Below the pieces are notes generated by a model. The model did no database searches, was not told where the DNA came from, and saw only the letters and a program-made list of their open reading frames with translations. From Thermoplasmata archaeon (GTDB lineage Archaea > Thermoplasmatota > Thermoplasmata > Thermoplasmatales > Thermoplasmataceae), in contig JAKBRR010000020.1 in NCBI GenBank assembly GCA_021845325.1, positions 1 through 11,428 on the forward strand: DNA of 11,428 nucleotides, in the 5' to 3' direction. Position 1 is the stretch's first letter, and the number at the start of each line of letters is the position of its first letter. The translations under genes were made by a program, and so were the position numbers. This document shows, piece after piece, positions 1-5,934 of the stretch.

Positions 1-124
1 GCATTCTGAAGATGTTTCAGTGAAAGCTGCTTTAGGAGAGCTCTCAGGTCAGTGCAGCAGTATCAGGATACTTGGTTCTTATCCGAGATCTTCATGGGAT
101 GATGCTAAGGAGCCACAAGGATGA
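1..124 (+). CDS. C-terminal end of a probable prephenate dehydratase (ACT domain), partial
   Basis: An open frame enters from the left edge (codons begin at base 2) and stops with TGA at 122-124, leaving 40 residues. The segment ALGELSGQCSSIRILGSYPR matches the usual end of the ACT domain of prephenate dehydratases, where a helix is followed by a strand reading (V/I)LGSYP. Those enzymes convert prephenate to phenylpyruvate in phenylalanine synthesis and use the ACT domain for feedback sensing. The match rests on this short C-terminal signature only; the catalytic part lies outside the window. Another ACT-domain protein is possible. It is host DNA outside the integrated element and converges on the next, minus-strand gene. 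Confidence 0.55.
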   Translation, partial: HSEDVSVKAALGELSGQCSSIRILGSYPRSSWDDAKEPQG

Positions 125-146
125 AAAACCGGTGTGCCCAGTAGGC

Positions 147-425
147 TTAAGATCGATGTATTTTTTCAGAATCTCTGGCTAGCTCTATTTCAGAGATATA
201 AATCTCGACTTTTCTCACAATCTCGCTGTGTAAAAATTCAGAGACCTTCATTCTTTCATCACCAATATCTGCGAAAAGAGAGCCATTCTCCTCGTGAAAG
301 TGAAGGACGTTCTTTCCCTTGTAATAAAAATGACCCGGTTGTTTTTCAGCAATCCCGTGAATTTTCCTGACTTTCTCCAATAGCTGATCAACGCTTTTCA
401 GATCGTCTGAAGTTGCGTGCTTCAT
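147..425 (-). CDS. Small conserved hypothetical protein (92 aa)
   Basis: Minus-strand gene starting at the ATG complementary to 423-425. The open frame runs 50 codons further upstream, to 575, but that stretch is cysteine-rich and of odd composition, whereas a sensible soluble protein begins at this methionine. It has an N-terminal helix (SVDQLLEKVRKIHGI), then GHFYYKGKNVLHFHEENG and LFADIG, then a charged C-terminal helix. I recall this pattern, a short helix followed by 'GxFYxKxxxFLHFHEDxxGLFADI', from small uncharacterised proteins of archaea and bacteria; no function is assigned. No ribosome binding site is visible, so a short-leader transcript is likely. Host gene. Confidence 0.6.
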   Translation of the reverse strand: MKHATSDDLKSVDQLLEKVRKIHGIAEKQPGHFYYKGKNVLHFHEENGSLFADIGDERMKVSEFLHSEIVRKVEIYISEIELARDSEKIHRS

Positions 426-696
426 TGAACAGCAACAGGAAAATCTAATGCAAAAAGATTTCTGCGCTGGAAATGGGTATCCGGAACTTAGCGTGATACT
501 TTGAAGACACCATTTACAAGCAGTTTGTGACTTAAATTCGAAGGAATACGCTTTAAATTCCACATAGTAGCTCAAAGGTATCTGCTTGCATCCATCCTTT
601 GAGTGGAAGAGACTGAAGCGAACAAATAGTGATCATTAATCCCACATGGTCCTTAAAGTTCGAAGGGAATACCATCCCAATTGTGGTTTACTGCAC

Positions 697-1236
697 TCAC
701 AGTGGGAGTTTCTTCCAGTCCATTAGGTCTTTGTCATTCAGAGATCTGATCTCAAGTTTTTCCAGAAGATCTATGAACAGGTCGTCTCTGATTGAATCAG
801 AATATACTTTTTCCTCAGAATGACGGAAAATTGCAGATCTTATTGCGCCTGTTGCCATGGCAGACTGGAGATGCGAAGCTTCTACGGAGCCTTCCTTTAT
901 CTGTTTCGAGTATGCTCCTGATAGATCATCTTTCTGGAGATCCTTAAGAAGGTCATCAACAGTAGCTTCAAGTTTCTTGTTGTGTTCCTCCGCCAGCACT
1001 ACACGGACTTTGTATGTTGGCGCAAAATCAATCTTGTCATCGTTTACCTTGAACCAGCTCTTTGCATCTTTCTCAAAGAACACTTCAGACAGTGCCCTGG
1101 CAACGAGTTTTGGATTTGAGAAATCAACACCAGAGGTCAGGTCATAAATAACCAGTGAGCCATCGTCCGATACTCTTCTACAATTTTCAATAACCGATCT
1201 CAGATTATCTTCATTCGTCATGATTGCACATTGCAA
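697..1236 (-). CDS. Hypothetical host protein (179 aa)
   Basis: I do not recognise the family. The protein is soluble, with no membrane segment, and is rich in Lys, Asp and Glu. An N-terminal part (residues 10-75) contains a probable alpha/beta core (SLVIYDLTSGVDF), followed by a helical region with a likely coiled coil (about residues 83-115, AEEHNKKLEATVDDLLKDLQ) and a C-terminal helical end. Two starts are possible, ATG complementary to 1234-1236 or the ATG five codons later at 1219-1221; the first is nearer a short-leader start given the TATA box at 1281-1288. It lies just outside the left attachment repeat, so it is the host neighbour of the insertion. Confidence 0.7.
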   Translation of the reverse strand: MQCAIMTNEDNLRSVIENCRRVSDDGSLVIYDLTSGVDFSNPKLVARALSEVFFEKDAKSWFKVNDDKIDFAPTYKVRVVLAEEHNKKLEATVDDLLKDLQKDDLSGAYSKQIKEGSVEASHLQSAMATGAIRSAIFRHSEEKVYSDSIRDDLFIDLLEKLEIRSLNDKDLMDWKKLPL

Positions 1237-1280
1237 TTCAAACTAAAGAGGTTTTTCGAAAGGCTTTAAAAATTACATTC

Positions 1281-1288
1281 TATATAAA
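1281..1288 (-). promoter_or_regulatory. Archaeal TATA box for the 179-aa host gene
   Basis: Plus-strand TATATAAA reads TTTATATA on the minus strand, in an A/T-rich stretch 45-52 bases upstream of the ATG at 1236. A start of transcription about 25 bases downstream would leave a leader of roughly 20 bases with no ribosome binding site. The remaining bases to 1408 hold no gene and only A/T-rich sequence. Confidence 0.4.
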
Positions 1289-1408
1289 CCATATTATTAC
1301 TTTTTTACAGCCCTAGGAATTTGAGCTTTTTATTTTTTAGAATTAGTATGTTGTAGAGTTAACTCAATTCACCAAAAACTTTTCCCAGGTAGCATTCACC
1401 ATAAGAAG

Positions 1409-1462
1409 ATATGCGGAGGGCCGGATTTGAACCGGCGGACCCCTACGGGAATGGACCCTGAA
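1409..1462. repeat. Left attachment site (att), orphan 3' half of tRNA-Leu
   Basis: These 54 bases are identical to 11309-11362. Reading the minus strand they run from the anticodon loop (TTCAGGG) through the variable arm, T arm and acceptor 3' strand to three bases past the discriminator. On the plus strand they encode CGGPDLNRRTPTGMDPE inside the integrase. The match continues six more bases to the left after one mismatch (TAAGAAg versus TAAGAAa). Confidence 0.95.
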
Positions 1463-2254
1463 CCTATTTATCTAAACGAGATGCGGAATTTTAGCGGATG
1501 GCTGAAACTTAAGAAAATCAGTGATAACTACAAACACGTTCTAATTCAATACTTTAACAAATACTTTAGGAACTATAAACTGACAGGTGCAAAAGAACTT
1601 GTGAGATATCTGAATACAATTGATGGAAGTTATAGGTACTGTGTTTTGACTTTTAGGGCATACCTGAATTTCCTTGTTGAAACAGGAACTGTTGAGCAGG
1701 AAGTTTTAGTGCCTTATTTCAGAGTGTTGAGAAACGTCAAGAAATCCCAACCAGACAACTATATTCCAAGTGATGAGGAAGTTCAGAATGCATACAAGAA
1801 CGTTGAAGATGCCAGAGTTAAGCTGTATTACAAGGTTTTAGCATATTCAGGTATTCGTATCACTGAACTATACAAACTATTTTCAGAATTTGATAGCGAA
1901 AGGTTGATTGTAGGTGAAAAGTTCGCAAAATACCCGTTGAACTACTTTAGAGGGCAAAAGAAGGTATTTTACGTATATTTGCCCATAGAATTGGTGAATC
2001 ATTTAAGCCGACATTACAAGACAAATTCGAAGGCCATGACAAAACAACTAACAAGGTCTGGTTTGAACCCGAAATACTTAAGGAAGTGGTTTTACAATTT
2101 CCTCATATACAACAACGTTCCTGAAAGCATAGCAGACTACATTGAAGGTAGGGCGACACAAACAGTAGGTTCCATGCACTACTTGGGCAAAACCAAACAA
2201 GCAGATTTCTGGTACTCAAAGGTAATAGAGGAGTTAGTAAAGGTATTGAATTGA
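1427..2254 (+). CDS. int: SSV-type integrase, C-terminal fragment int(C)
   Basis: Catalytic part of an archaeal tyrosine recombinase that integrates and excises the element at tRNA-Leu. The frame is open from 1409 across the repeat; the TTG at 1427 is only the first nominal start. Counting from it, the catalytic features are Arg144 (SGIRITELY), a likely beta-hairpin lysine near 178, K216xxR219 in KYLRKWF, and the nucleophile Tyr252 in GSMHYLGK. KxxR in place of HxxR and the G(R)xxxxxGxxHYL tail are typical of SSV/pNOB8-like archaeal integrases. Joined to the right-end fragment it forms a 338-residue enzyme with Tyr at about 315. While integrated, this fragment lacks its N-terminus and promoter and is presumably silent. 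Confidence 0.9.
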   Translation: MNRRTPTGMDPEPIYLNEMRNFSGWLKLKKISDNYKHVLIQYFNKYFRNYKLTGAKELVRYLNTIDGSYRYCVLTFRAYLNFLVETGTVEQEVLVPYFRVLRNVKKSQPDNYIPSDEEVQNAYKNVEDARVKLYYKVLAYSGIRITELYKLFSEFDSERLIVGEKFAKYPLNYFRGQKKVFYVYLPIELVNHLSRHYKTNSKAMTKQLTRSGLNPKYLRKWFYNFLIYNNVPESIADYIEGRATQTVGSMHYLGKTKQADFWYSKVIEELVKVLN

Positions 2255-2317
2255 AGATTCAAACCTTATACTATAATTTACTACAAATTCTTCACAGAAT
2301 CCCCTAAATAGCGAATG

Positions 2318-2336
2318 TTTTTACTTTTTCCCCCCA
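2318..2336 (+). terminator. T-rich terminator-like tract after int(C)
   Basis: About 65 bases after the integrase stop, TTTTTACTTTTT is followed by a C-run. Archaeal transcription commonly ends at such T-tracts without a hairpin. No ORF lies between 2255 and the start of the next gene. Confidence 0.35.
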
Positions 2337-2358
2337 AATATTTAAGTAGTTAATAAAT

Positions 2359-2371
2359 ATATATATTTATA
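2359..2371 (+). promoter_or_regulatory. Probable TATA region for the SprT-like gene
   Basis: An alternating A/T stretch, ATATATATTTATA, lies 39-51 bases upstream of the TTG start at 2410. Transcription starting 25-30 bases downstream would give a leader of about 20 bases. The run is long enough that the exact TATA element cannot be fixed. Confidence 0.4.
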
Positions 2372-2409
2372 CGGATATAATTAAAAAGAGACAGGAAATA
2401 GTTAAAAAA

Positions 2410-2715
2410 TTGGTAAGCGAAAAGGCAAATGGGTACAAAACTACCTTCACTTCTCGCAAACACATGGGGTATTGCGACTGGCAGAAGAAGGTTATAAGAA
2501 TACATCCGAAGTGCCTGGAGGTATTAACATTGCCCGAACTAAAGCAAGTTGTATTACATGAAATAGCCCATGCTTTAACACCACAGGACAAACACCATGG
2601 GGAAGAATTCCAACACATGGCTTTGAAATTAGGAGTGAAGAAAGGAAACGTTAGCACTTGGCTATACGGCATAAGTTATTGGAAGAGGTTAAGAATTTTA
2701 AGCAAAAGGCGATAA
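2410..2715 (+). CDS. SprT-like zincin-fold protein (101 aa)
   Basis: The metal-binding motif HEIAH (His50, Glu51, His54) is followed by KHHGEEF, where His63 in HGxxF is the expected third zinc ligand. This HExxH...HGxxF spacing is that of the SprT/Spartan/Wss1-like domain, whose characterised members degrade proteins crosslinked to DNA or act at stalled replication. At 101 residues it is little more than the catalytic helices, and the zinc ribbon often found after SprT domains is absent. The start is a TTG; no ATG or GTG exists in frame back to the stop at 2347, though the reading frame is open from 2350. It is flanked by its own TATA region and T-rich end, so it is probably a single transcript. 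A role in element replication is inference. Confidence 0.75.
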   Translation: MVSEKANGYKTTFTSRKHMGYCDWQKKVIRIHPKCLEVLTLPELKQVVLHEIAHALTPQDKHHGEEFQHMALKLGVKKGNVSTWLYGISYWKRLRILSKRR

Positions 2716-2725
2716 ATATAATCTC

Positions 2726-2745
2726 TTTTTTAATCAATAATTTTT
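2726..2745 (+). terminator. T-rich terminator-like tract after the SprT-like gene
   Basis: Two T-runs (six Ts at 2726-2731, five Ts at 2741-2745) begin 10 bases after the stop codon in an otherwise featureless A/T-rich stretch that runs to about 2800. Confidence 0.4.
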
Positions 2746-2811
2746 CCTCTATTAAATTTAGAAATTTATTTCAAACTCTCTTACTAAAGTAATAGGTAGA
2801 AAATTGGAGAA

Positions 2812-2900
2812 AAGCCCGAGAATTGAAAGAAGCGTTAGGTAAGGTATAATTTACCGTTAAAAGCCTTTCAAACGCTTTCTCGGGTTTATAAATTAGCGAA
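2812..2900 (+). repeat. Structured intergenic repeat, copy A
   Basis: Foldable element ahead of the first HTH gene. CCCGAGAA (2815-2822) pairs perfectly with TTCTCGGG (2877-2884); TTGAAAG (2823-2829) pairs with CTTTCAA (2865-2871); GGTAA (2838-2842) pairs with TTACC (2851-2855). It shares the blocks AAGCCCG(G)AGAA, GTATAA, AAAGCCTTT and TTTATAAATTAG with copy B, and most of them with copy C. It could be a regulatory RNA leader, a protein-binding cruciform or a small mobile repeat. Confidence 0.6.
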
Positions 2901-2982
2901 ATATATATCATACTTTTACGATAAAAACTTTTTTCTTTGGATTGTGTGAATATTGCATTGCTAAAATAACGGTAAAAACGTG

Positions 2983-2990
2983 TTATATAG
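2983..2990 (+). promoter_or_regulatory. TATA box for the small-gene cluster starting at 3037
   Basis: TTATATAG lies 47 bases upstream of the ATG, preceded by ACGGTAAAAACG. Transcription would start near 3011 and include the ribosome binding site AGGAGGT at 3024-3030. No T-tract or new TATA box of note is seen before 4767, so the downstream genes may be cotranscribed. Confidence 0.45.
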
Positions 2991-3023
2991 TTAATATTAG
3001 TTATTTCAAATAAGTTTGGAAGC

Positions 3024-3030
3024 AGGAGGT
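3024..3030 (+). promoter_or_regulatory. Ribosome binding site that fixes the start at 3037
   Basis: AGGAGGT, a full match to the anti-Shine-Dalgarno core, is six bases before ATG 3037. It overlaps the codons downstream of the alternative TTG at 3016, which makes that upstream start unlikely. Confidence 0.75.
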
Positions 3031-3036
3031 TGTATT

Positions 3037-3459
3037 ATGGGCTTATCTCATGGAATCCAAGACGACGAAATAATAAATTTGTTTAGACGAGGTTATAGCA
3101 TTCAAGATATTGCTGATATTCTGAGTACTACTTATGAAACCGTCAAGTATCGCTTAATCCGAAATGGTCTCTTGGTTCACAGGGACGGAAAGTATTATCC
3201 TATTAGGACTGAGAACTTAAACCAATATATTGAGGAAATCAGGCAAATTGGTAATGAACTCAGACGCAACCTGAACGAGGAAAGAGACCGCATTTTGCTT
3301 AAGAGATTGAAACATATAAGTAAGCTGTTTGGAGAACATAATCCTGTTGGTTTTGAAATATACAGGAACACAAAAGAAGCTTTAAGGGAAACCCACAGAG
3401 GCAGCTACAATTTAAATTCCCTGTATAAGGCAATCAAGCGTCTTAACGGTGAACGGTGA
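3037..3459 (+). CDS. HTH protein with a C-terminal domain duplicated in the next gene (140 aa)
   Basis: Residues 8-46 form a helix-turn-helix of the resolvase/sigma-like kind (EIINLFRRGYSIQDIADILS, then TYETVKYRLIRNG), so it probably binds DNA. A charged helical linker (60-85) leads to a second domain (about 65-137) ending GFEIYRNTKEAL and GSYNLNSLYKAIKRL. The second domain is clearly related to the N-terminal half of the following protein. The HTH also resembles those of the proteins at 5014 and 5651. The start is set by the AGGAGGT site. Likely a regulator of element genes, perhaps including its own cluster; the C-terminal domain is not one I recognise. Confidence 0.8.
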   Translation: MGLSHGIQDDEIINLFRRGYSIQDIADILSTTYETVKYRLIRNGLLVHRDGKYYPIRTENLNQYIEEIRQIGNELRRNLNEERDRILLKRLKHISKLFGEHNPVGFEIYRNTKEALRETHRGSYNLNSLYKAIKRLNGER

Positions 3460-3498
3460 AAGAGGCAAAGGAAACAAATCCCCTCTGGGTGTGGTTGA

Positions 3499-3873
3499 AT
3501 GAATACCCATATAGATAAGATAAAACAGCTATACGCACAGATTAACAGAGCAAACAGGGACAAAGTTATAAGGAAAATAATGAAGGAGAGCAATTATTTG
3601 ATGGATACGAATTACACAGGACATTCTATATACAAATCCGCTAAATCTGTGTTATACTCCAAAGGCTCTCTAAATGATTTAAGAAATGCAATAAGAAATT
3701 CAGAGAACGAACAAAGAGAGTTTGAACAGACCAAGTCCAACCAGAAAGGCAACTCAAAAACAGGAAAAAAGCAGGATAAACATACAGTCCCAAAGAATCC
3801 TGACAACTCCCACTATGAAATTACGACATTCGGCAGTAATTTGATTGGCAACAGCAAGAGGAAGAAAAGCTGA
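3499..3873 (+). CDS. Hypothetical protein, partial paralogue of the preceding protein (124 aa)
   Basis: Residues 5-67 align with the C-terminal domain of the preceding protein: RDKVIRKIMK against RDRILLKRLK, GHSIYKSAKSVL against GFEIYRNTKEAL, and KGSLNDLRNAI against RGSYNLNSLYKAI. The HTH is absent. Residues 68-124 form a low-complexity tail rich in Lys, Ser, Asn and Gln, basic at the very end (GNSKRKKS), which could bind nucleic acid or be disordered. It starts 39 bases after the previous stop, with only a weak purine-rich site upstream (GGTGTGGTTGA). Function unknown; the shared domain suggests the two proteins could form a hetero-oligomer. Confidence 0.75.
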   Translation: MNTHIDKIKQLYAQINRANRDKVIRKIMKESNYLMDTNYTGHSIYKSAKSVLYSKGSLNDLRNAIRNSENEQREFEQTKSNQKGNSKTGKKQDKHTVPKNPDNSHYEITTFGSNLIGNSKRKKS

Positions 3874-3891
3874 CCTTTCGGAAGTGATAAA

Positions 3892-4161
3892 ATGAAGTTT
3901 GAGGACATAAGCGAAATTGAAAAGCAACTGCCTATGAAACTTGAAGATGCTATCGAAAAGCACGATGGCCCATTTGTAATTTACAAGGATGATTGGAGAA
4001 GCTTTGAGTTCATAGTGATGAAAGTGGCAAAAGACAAGGGAAAACTGAGAGTATTTGGTAAATTTGCCTACAATGGAATACTCAGGGATAATTTGCAAGA
4101 GTTGTTTAGGACAGGTGATAAGTTTAGGGTCAAGGAATACGACCCAGAGGCGTATAAATGA
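3892..4161 (+). CDS. Small hypothetical soluble protein (89 aa)
   Basis: Not recognised. The protein begins with a helical part (residues 1-24, acidic), followed by what looks like a small beta-rich fold (FVIYKDDWRSFEFIVMKVAK, then KLRVFGKFAYNG) and a short end DKFRVKEYDPEAYK. It has no membrane segment and no cysteine. GGAAGTGA at 3880-3887 is a good ribosome binding site four bases before the ATG. Its last four bases (ATGA) overlap the start of the next gene, so the two are translationally coupled. Confidence 0.75.
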   Translation: MKFEDISEIEKQLPMKLEDAIEKHDGPFVIYKDDWRSFEFIVMKVAKDKGKLRVFGKFAYNGILRDNLQELFRTGDKFRVKEYDPEAYK

Positions 4162-4436
4162 ACCAAATCAGCAAGTTTGGATTTTCTTTGTTAAGTCTCG
4201 CTTCCGTGCTAATAATCATTCTAAAGGTTATGACAGATTATAAACTCGGTTTGAATACCGGATTTTACACGTTTTTGACATCATTTGCCGTAGTCCTGCC
4301 TTTCATCCTGGCAGTCGCCCTATTACTCATGATTGCTGTTTACATCAAGTCATTCATACTTCTCTTGGGTTTCTTCGTTGCTTTTTTAATTGCAGGATTT
4401 GTAATCATCGCTCCAATTTATTTGGGTGGTCTCTAA
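4158..4436 (+). CDS. Small membrane protein with three transmembrane helices (92 aa)
   Basis: Hydrophobic segments at about residues 7-24, 36-62 and 65-88 leave little outside the membrane beyond a loop MTDYKLGLNTG and a lysine at 64. No family recognised. The start overlaps the previous stop (ATGA) and has GAGG seven bases upstream at 4147-4150. The TAA stop overlaps the next possible start (TAATG at 4434-4438). Small membrane proteins of this type are common in archaeal plasmids and viruses, where they may serve in virion or vesicle formation, conjugation or superinfection exclusion; nothing here distinguishes these. Confidence 0.75.
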   Translation: MNQISKFGFSLLSLASVLIIILKVMTDYKLGLNTGFYTFLTSFAVVLPFILAVALLLMIAVYIKSFILLLGFFVAFLIAGFVIIAPIYLGGL

Positions 4437-4477
4437 TGAGGAATTTGATTGAGTTCTTGTTGAGTGTTTTCTATTAG
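4436..4477 (+). CDS. Possible 13-residue micro-ORF linking two membrane genes
   Basis: MRNLIEFLLSVFY begins at an ATG overlapping the previous TAA and ends with TAG directly abutting the ATG at 4478, in the same frame. It could be a translational relay, the start of a protein broken by a TAG mutation (4436-4606 would then be one 56-codon frame), or nothing. TAG is the ordinary stop of three other genes here, which argues against amber recoding. Confidence 0.3.
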   Translation: MRNLIEFLLSVFY

Positions 4478-4606
4478 ATGTTGGCAATAATGTTTATGCT
4501 ATTTAAGATGAGATATTTAGCTTTACTTTTCATGGCCACAGCTCTGATTCTCACCTATTCATTTCTGACGCAGTTCAAACCTCAGAACTCTGGTGGTAAA
4601 CCTTGA
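4478..4606 (+). CDS. Single-helix membrane microprotein (42 aa)
   Basis: Begins MLAIMFMLFKMRYLALLF and continues hydrophobic to about residue 30, then a short polar tail QFKPQNSGGKP. One membrane helix, probably starting at the methionine at 4478 or, if translation starts further in, at 4508 (MRYLALLF). No ribosome binding site is obvious; the abutting TAG-ATG suggests reinitiation. The TGA stop overlaps the TTG start of the next gene (TTGA). Function unknown; the position in a packed cluster supports it being real. Confidence 0.5.
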   Translation: MLAIMFMLFKMRYLALLFMATALILTYSFLTQFKPQNSGGKP

Positions 4607-4767
4607 ACTGTAAAATTTGTCATAAGAAAGCGATGAATGTTTACGCAAGGGGGAAGTTTAGGGAGAAATTCATAGGATACTATTGCCTTCGGTGTAAAAG
4701 GTTCATTCAGAGCCCGGACAAGCCACAAATCAACGTTACGCAAATACAGGATAACCAAAGCCTTTAG
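4603..4767 (+). CDS. Zinc-ribbon microprotein (54 aa)
   Basis: Two CxxC knuckles, Cys3-K-I-Cys6 and Cys28-L-R-Cys31, are separated by 21 residues containing basic and aromatic positions (VYARGKFREKFIGYY). This is the layout of a rubredoxin-like zinc ribbon used for nucleic-acid or protein binding. The C-terminal 20 residues are polar. The TTG start overlaps the previous stop, with GGTGGT just upstream as a weak ribosome binding site. It ends the cluster; after the TAG at 4765-4767 come a T-rich stretch and repeat copy B. Such one-domain ribbons are typical accessory transcription factors of archaeal mobile elements; the target is unknown. Confidence 0.65.
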   Translation: MNCKICHKKAMNVYARGKFREKFIGYYCLRCKRFIQSPDKPQINVTQIQDNQSL

Positions 4768-4800
4768 TTTTGTATTATATGCCTTACTCCGTTAGTTATC

Positions 4801-4886
4801 AAGCCCGGAGAAAGCCTTTGAAATTGAATTTTAGTATAACTATACCAAAAACTAAGAAATTTCAATTCTCCGGTTTATAAATTAGT
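4801..4886 (+). repeat. Structured intergenic repeat, copy B
   Basis: CCGGAGAA (4805-4812) pairs perfectly with TTCTCCGG (4866-4873). Inside it, AATTGAA(.)TTT near 4822-4832 pairs with AAATTTCAATT (4857-4867) with one bulged base; GTATA (4834-4838) faces TATAC (4841-4845). AAGCCCGGAGAA, AAAGCCTTT, GTATAA and TTTATAAATTAG are shared with copy A. It lies between the zinc-ribbon gene and the acidic HTH gene. Confidence 0.6.
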
Positions 4887-4965
4887 TAAAAATAAAATCG
4901 TAATTAAACGATAAATGGCTAATTTTCTAATTCGTCGTAAAAATCTCATTATTTTATTAAACAAA

Positions 4966-5011
4966 AAATATATTAATACCTTAGGCGTTAAGTATTTATA
5001 AAAGGCGTTAA
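4966..5011 (+). promoter_or_regulatory. Promoter and twin operator-like repeats of the acidic HTH gene
   Basis: AAAATATATTAA (about 4966-4977) is the likely TATA box for a transcript starting near 4997. Two identical 9-bp direct repeats, AGGCGTTAA, lie at 4983-4991 and 5003-5011, exactly 20 bp apart, so on the same DNA face; they bracket the expected transcription start and end three bases before the ATG at 5014. There is no good ribosome binding site. This is the arrangement of an operator, plausibly for the HTH protein encoded just downstream. Confidence 0.5.
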
Positions 5012-5013
5012 AG

Positions 5014-5676
5014 ATGAAAAAAAGTGCAATGAAAGACGTTGATAAGCAAGGGAAAACTCTCAAAGAGGGCGGGGATGTAAATAAGGAAAGGCAGGTAGAA
5101 GAAACAGCAAATGAGGATGAGCCAATGATTAACATTAAAAATTCGGCTTATTTTGAGAAGTTAGATTTAAGTAATTTAACAGTCGAAGACGAAGAAGATG
5201 AAGAAATAGCAGAAGTCGTAGATGAAATTGATGAGGAAAGCAGTTTAGCCCAGAGCATTGCGAGTGCAAATAAACCGATTCTTCTATCTAAAAAGCCCGA
5301 GGGTTCAATTAACCCAATACAGATGCAATACGACATTGATGATGAATGGCTAAGGGAGCAGTACGTCGACAAAAAGTATTCAGCTAACAAGATTGCTAAA
5401 GCTCTGGGAATATCATATCAAACAGTGAGCAAAATTCTGCTCGCACATGGAATTGTGAGATATAATAGCAATGAAATGCTAAGATATGAGAACCAAGTCT
5501 ATTCTCTATTGATGGCAAATCCTGATTACTTTATTGAGGACGTTGTTGAAAAGCTAAGGATTGATGAACCAACAGTCAGAAAAATATATCAAAATATGAA
5601 AGAGAACGGGAAGAGTCAAAAAATAAATGAAGCTCTATGGAGGAAGAAAAATGAACAAAAAACTGGTAAGGCTTGA
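5014..5676 (+). CDS. Acidic HTH regulator (220 aa)
   Basis: Three parts. Residues 1-80 are polar and probably disordered, with a strongly acidic run (57-76, including EDEEDEEIAEVVDEIDEE). Residues 106-150 hold a helix-turn-helix (WLREQYVDKKYSANKIAKAL, then SYQTVSKILLAHGI) nearly repeated in the next protein. Residues 160-197 look like a second winged-helix-type unit (FIEDVVEKLRIDEPTVRKIY). A DNA-binding regulator or partition/replication accessory is likely; the acidic tail could contact basal transcription factors or mimic DNA. The twin AGGCGTTAA sites just upstream suggest autoregulation. Its 3' end overlaps the next gene by 26 bases. Confidence 0.8.
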   Translation: MKKSAMKDVDKQGKTLKEGGDVNKERQVEETANEDEPMINIKNSAYFEKLDLSNLTVEDEEDEEIAEVVDEIDEESSLAQSIASANKPILLSKKPEGSINPIQMQYDIDDEWLREQYVDKKYSANKIAKALGISYQTVSKILLAHGIVRYNSNEMLRYENQVYSLLMANPDYFIEDVVEKLRIDEPTVRKIYQNMKENGKSQKINEALWRKKNEQKTGKA

Positions 5677-5881
5677 GCAATACAATCCAAAAAATAAGTT
5701 AGCTGTCAGGTATGATGTTGATAGAACTTGGCTCTGGCAAAAATACGTTAATGAAAAAATGTCATTAAATAAAATGGCTGAGCTTCTTGATATATCTCCA
5801 CCATCAGTACGCAACTTGATGATTAGATATAATATTCCATTGAGAAAACAACTGAAATTAAGAAATCGTAAAAGAGATTAA
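5651..5881 (+). CDS. Small HTH protein, paralogue of the acidic regulator (76 aa)
   Basis: Residues 21-62 align with the central HTH of the preceding protein: YDVDRTWLWQKYVNEKMSLN against YDIDDEWLREQYVDKKYSAN, then KMAELLDIS against KIAKALGIS. The rest is a basic C-terminus (RKQLKLRNRKRD). The start at 5651 is chosen over an in-frame ATG at 5627 because GGAGGA at 5639-5644 sits about seven bases before it. The gene starts inside the end of the acidic regulator in another frame. It may be a minimal competitor or partner of the larger protein on the same DNA sites; this is inferred from the similarity only. Confidence 0.8.
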   Translation: MNKKLVRLEQYNPKNKLAVRYDVDRTWLWQKYVNEKMSLNKMAELLDISPPSVRNLMIRYNIPLRKQLKLRNRKRD

Positions 5882-5934
5882 AAAATAGGCTGGAGTTTGC
5901 AGACTCCAAACCATAGATGAAAAAATGTGGCAAG

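Noticed and set aside
426..575. Upstream extension of the 92-residue host protein to 142 residues
   Set aside because: The extra 50 residues are cysteine-rich and unlike a conserved protein; the recognisable pattern begins at the methionine at 423-425.
636..648. 13-bp match, in inverted orientation, between the left flank and 11404-11416 (ATGTGGGATTAAT)
   Set aside because: A match of this length is expected about once by chance in a window of this size and neither copy is tied to a feature.
629..1147. Plus-strand ORFs at 629-823 and 857-1147
   Set aside because: They are the reverse-complement shadow of the 179-residue minus-strand gene or of non-coding DNA, with Ser/Arg-rich composition typical of antisense frames.
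4436..4606. Amber recoding (pyrrolysine) at the in-frame TAG at 4475-4477
   Set aside because: TAG is the normal stop of the zinc-ribbon, helicase-like and recombinase genes in the same element, and an ATG follows directly. Reinitiation or a broken frame is simpler.
5891..5908. TGGAGT/ACTCCA hairpin as a terminator
   Set aside because: No T-tract follows, and archaeal termination does not rely on hairpins. It may still be a protein site, but nothing shows it.
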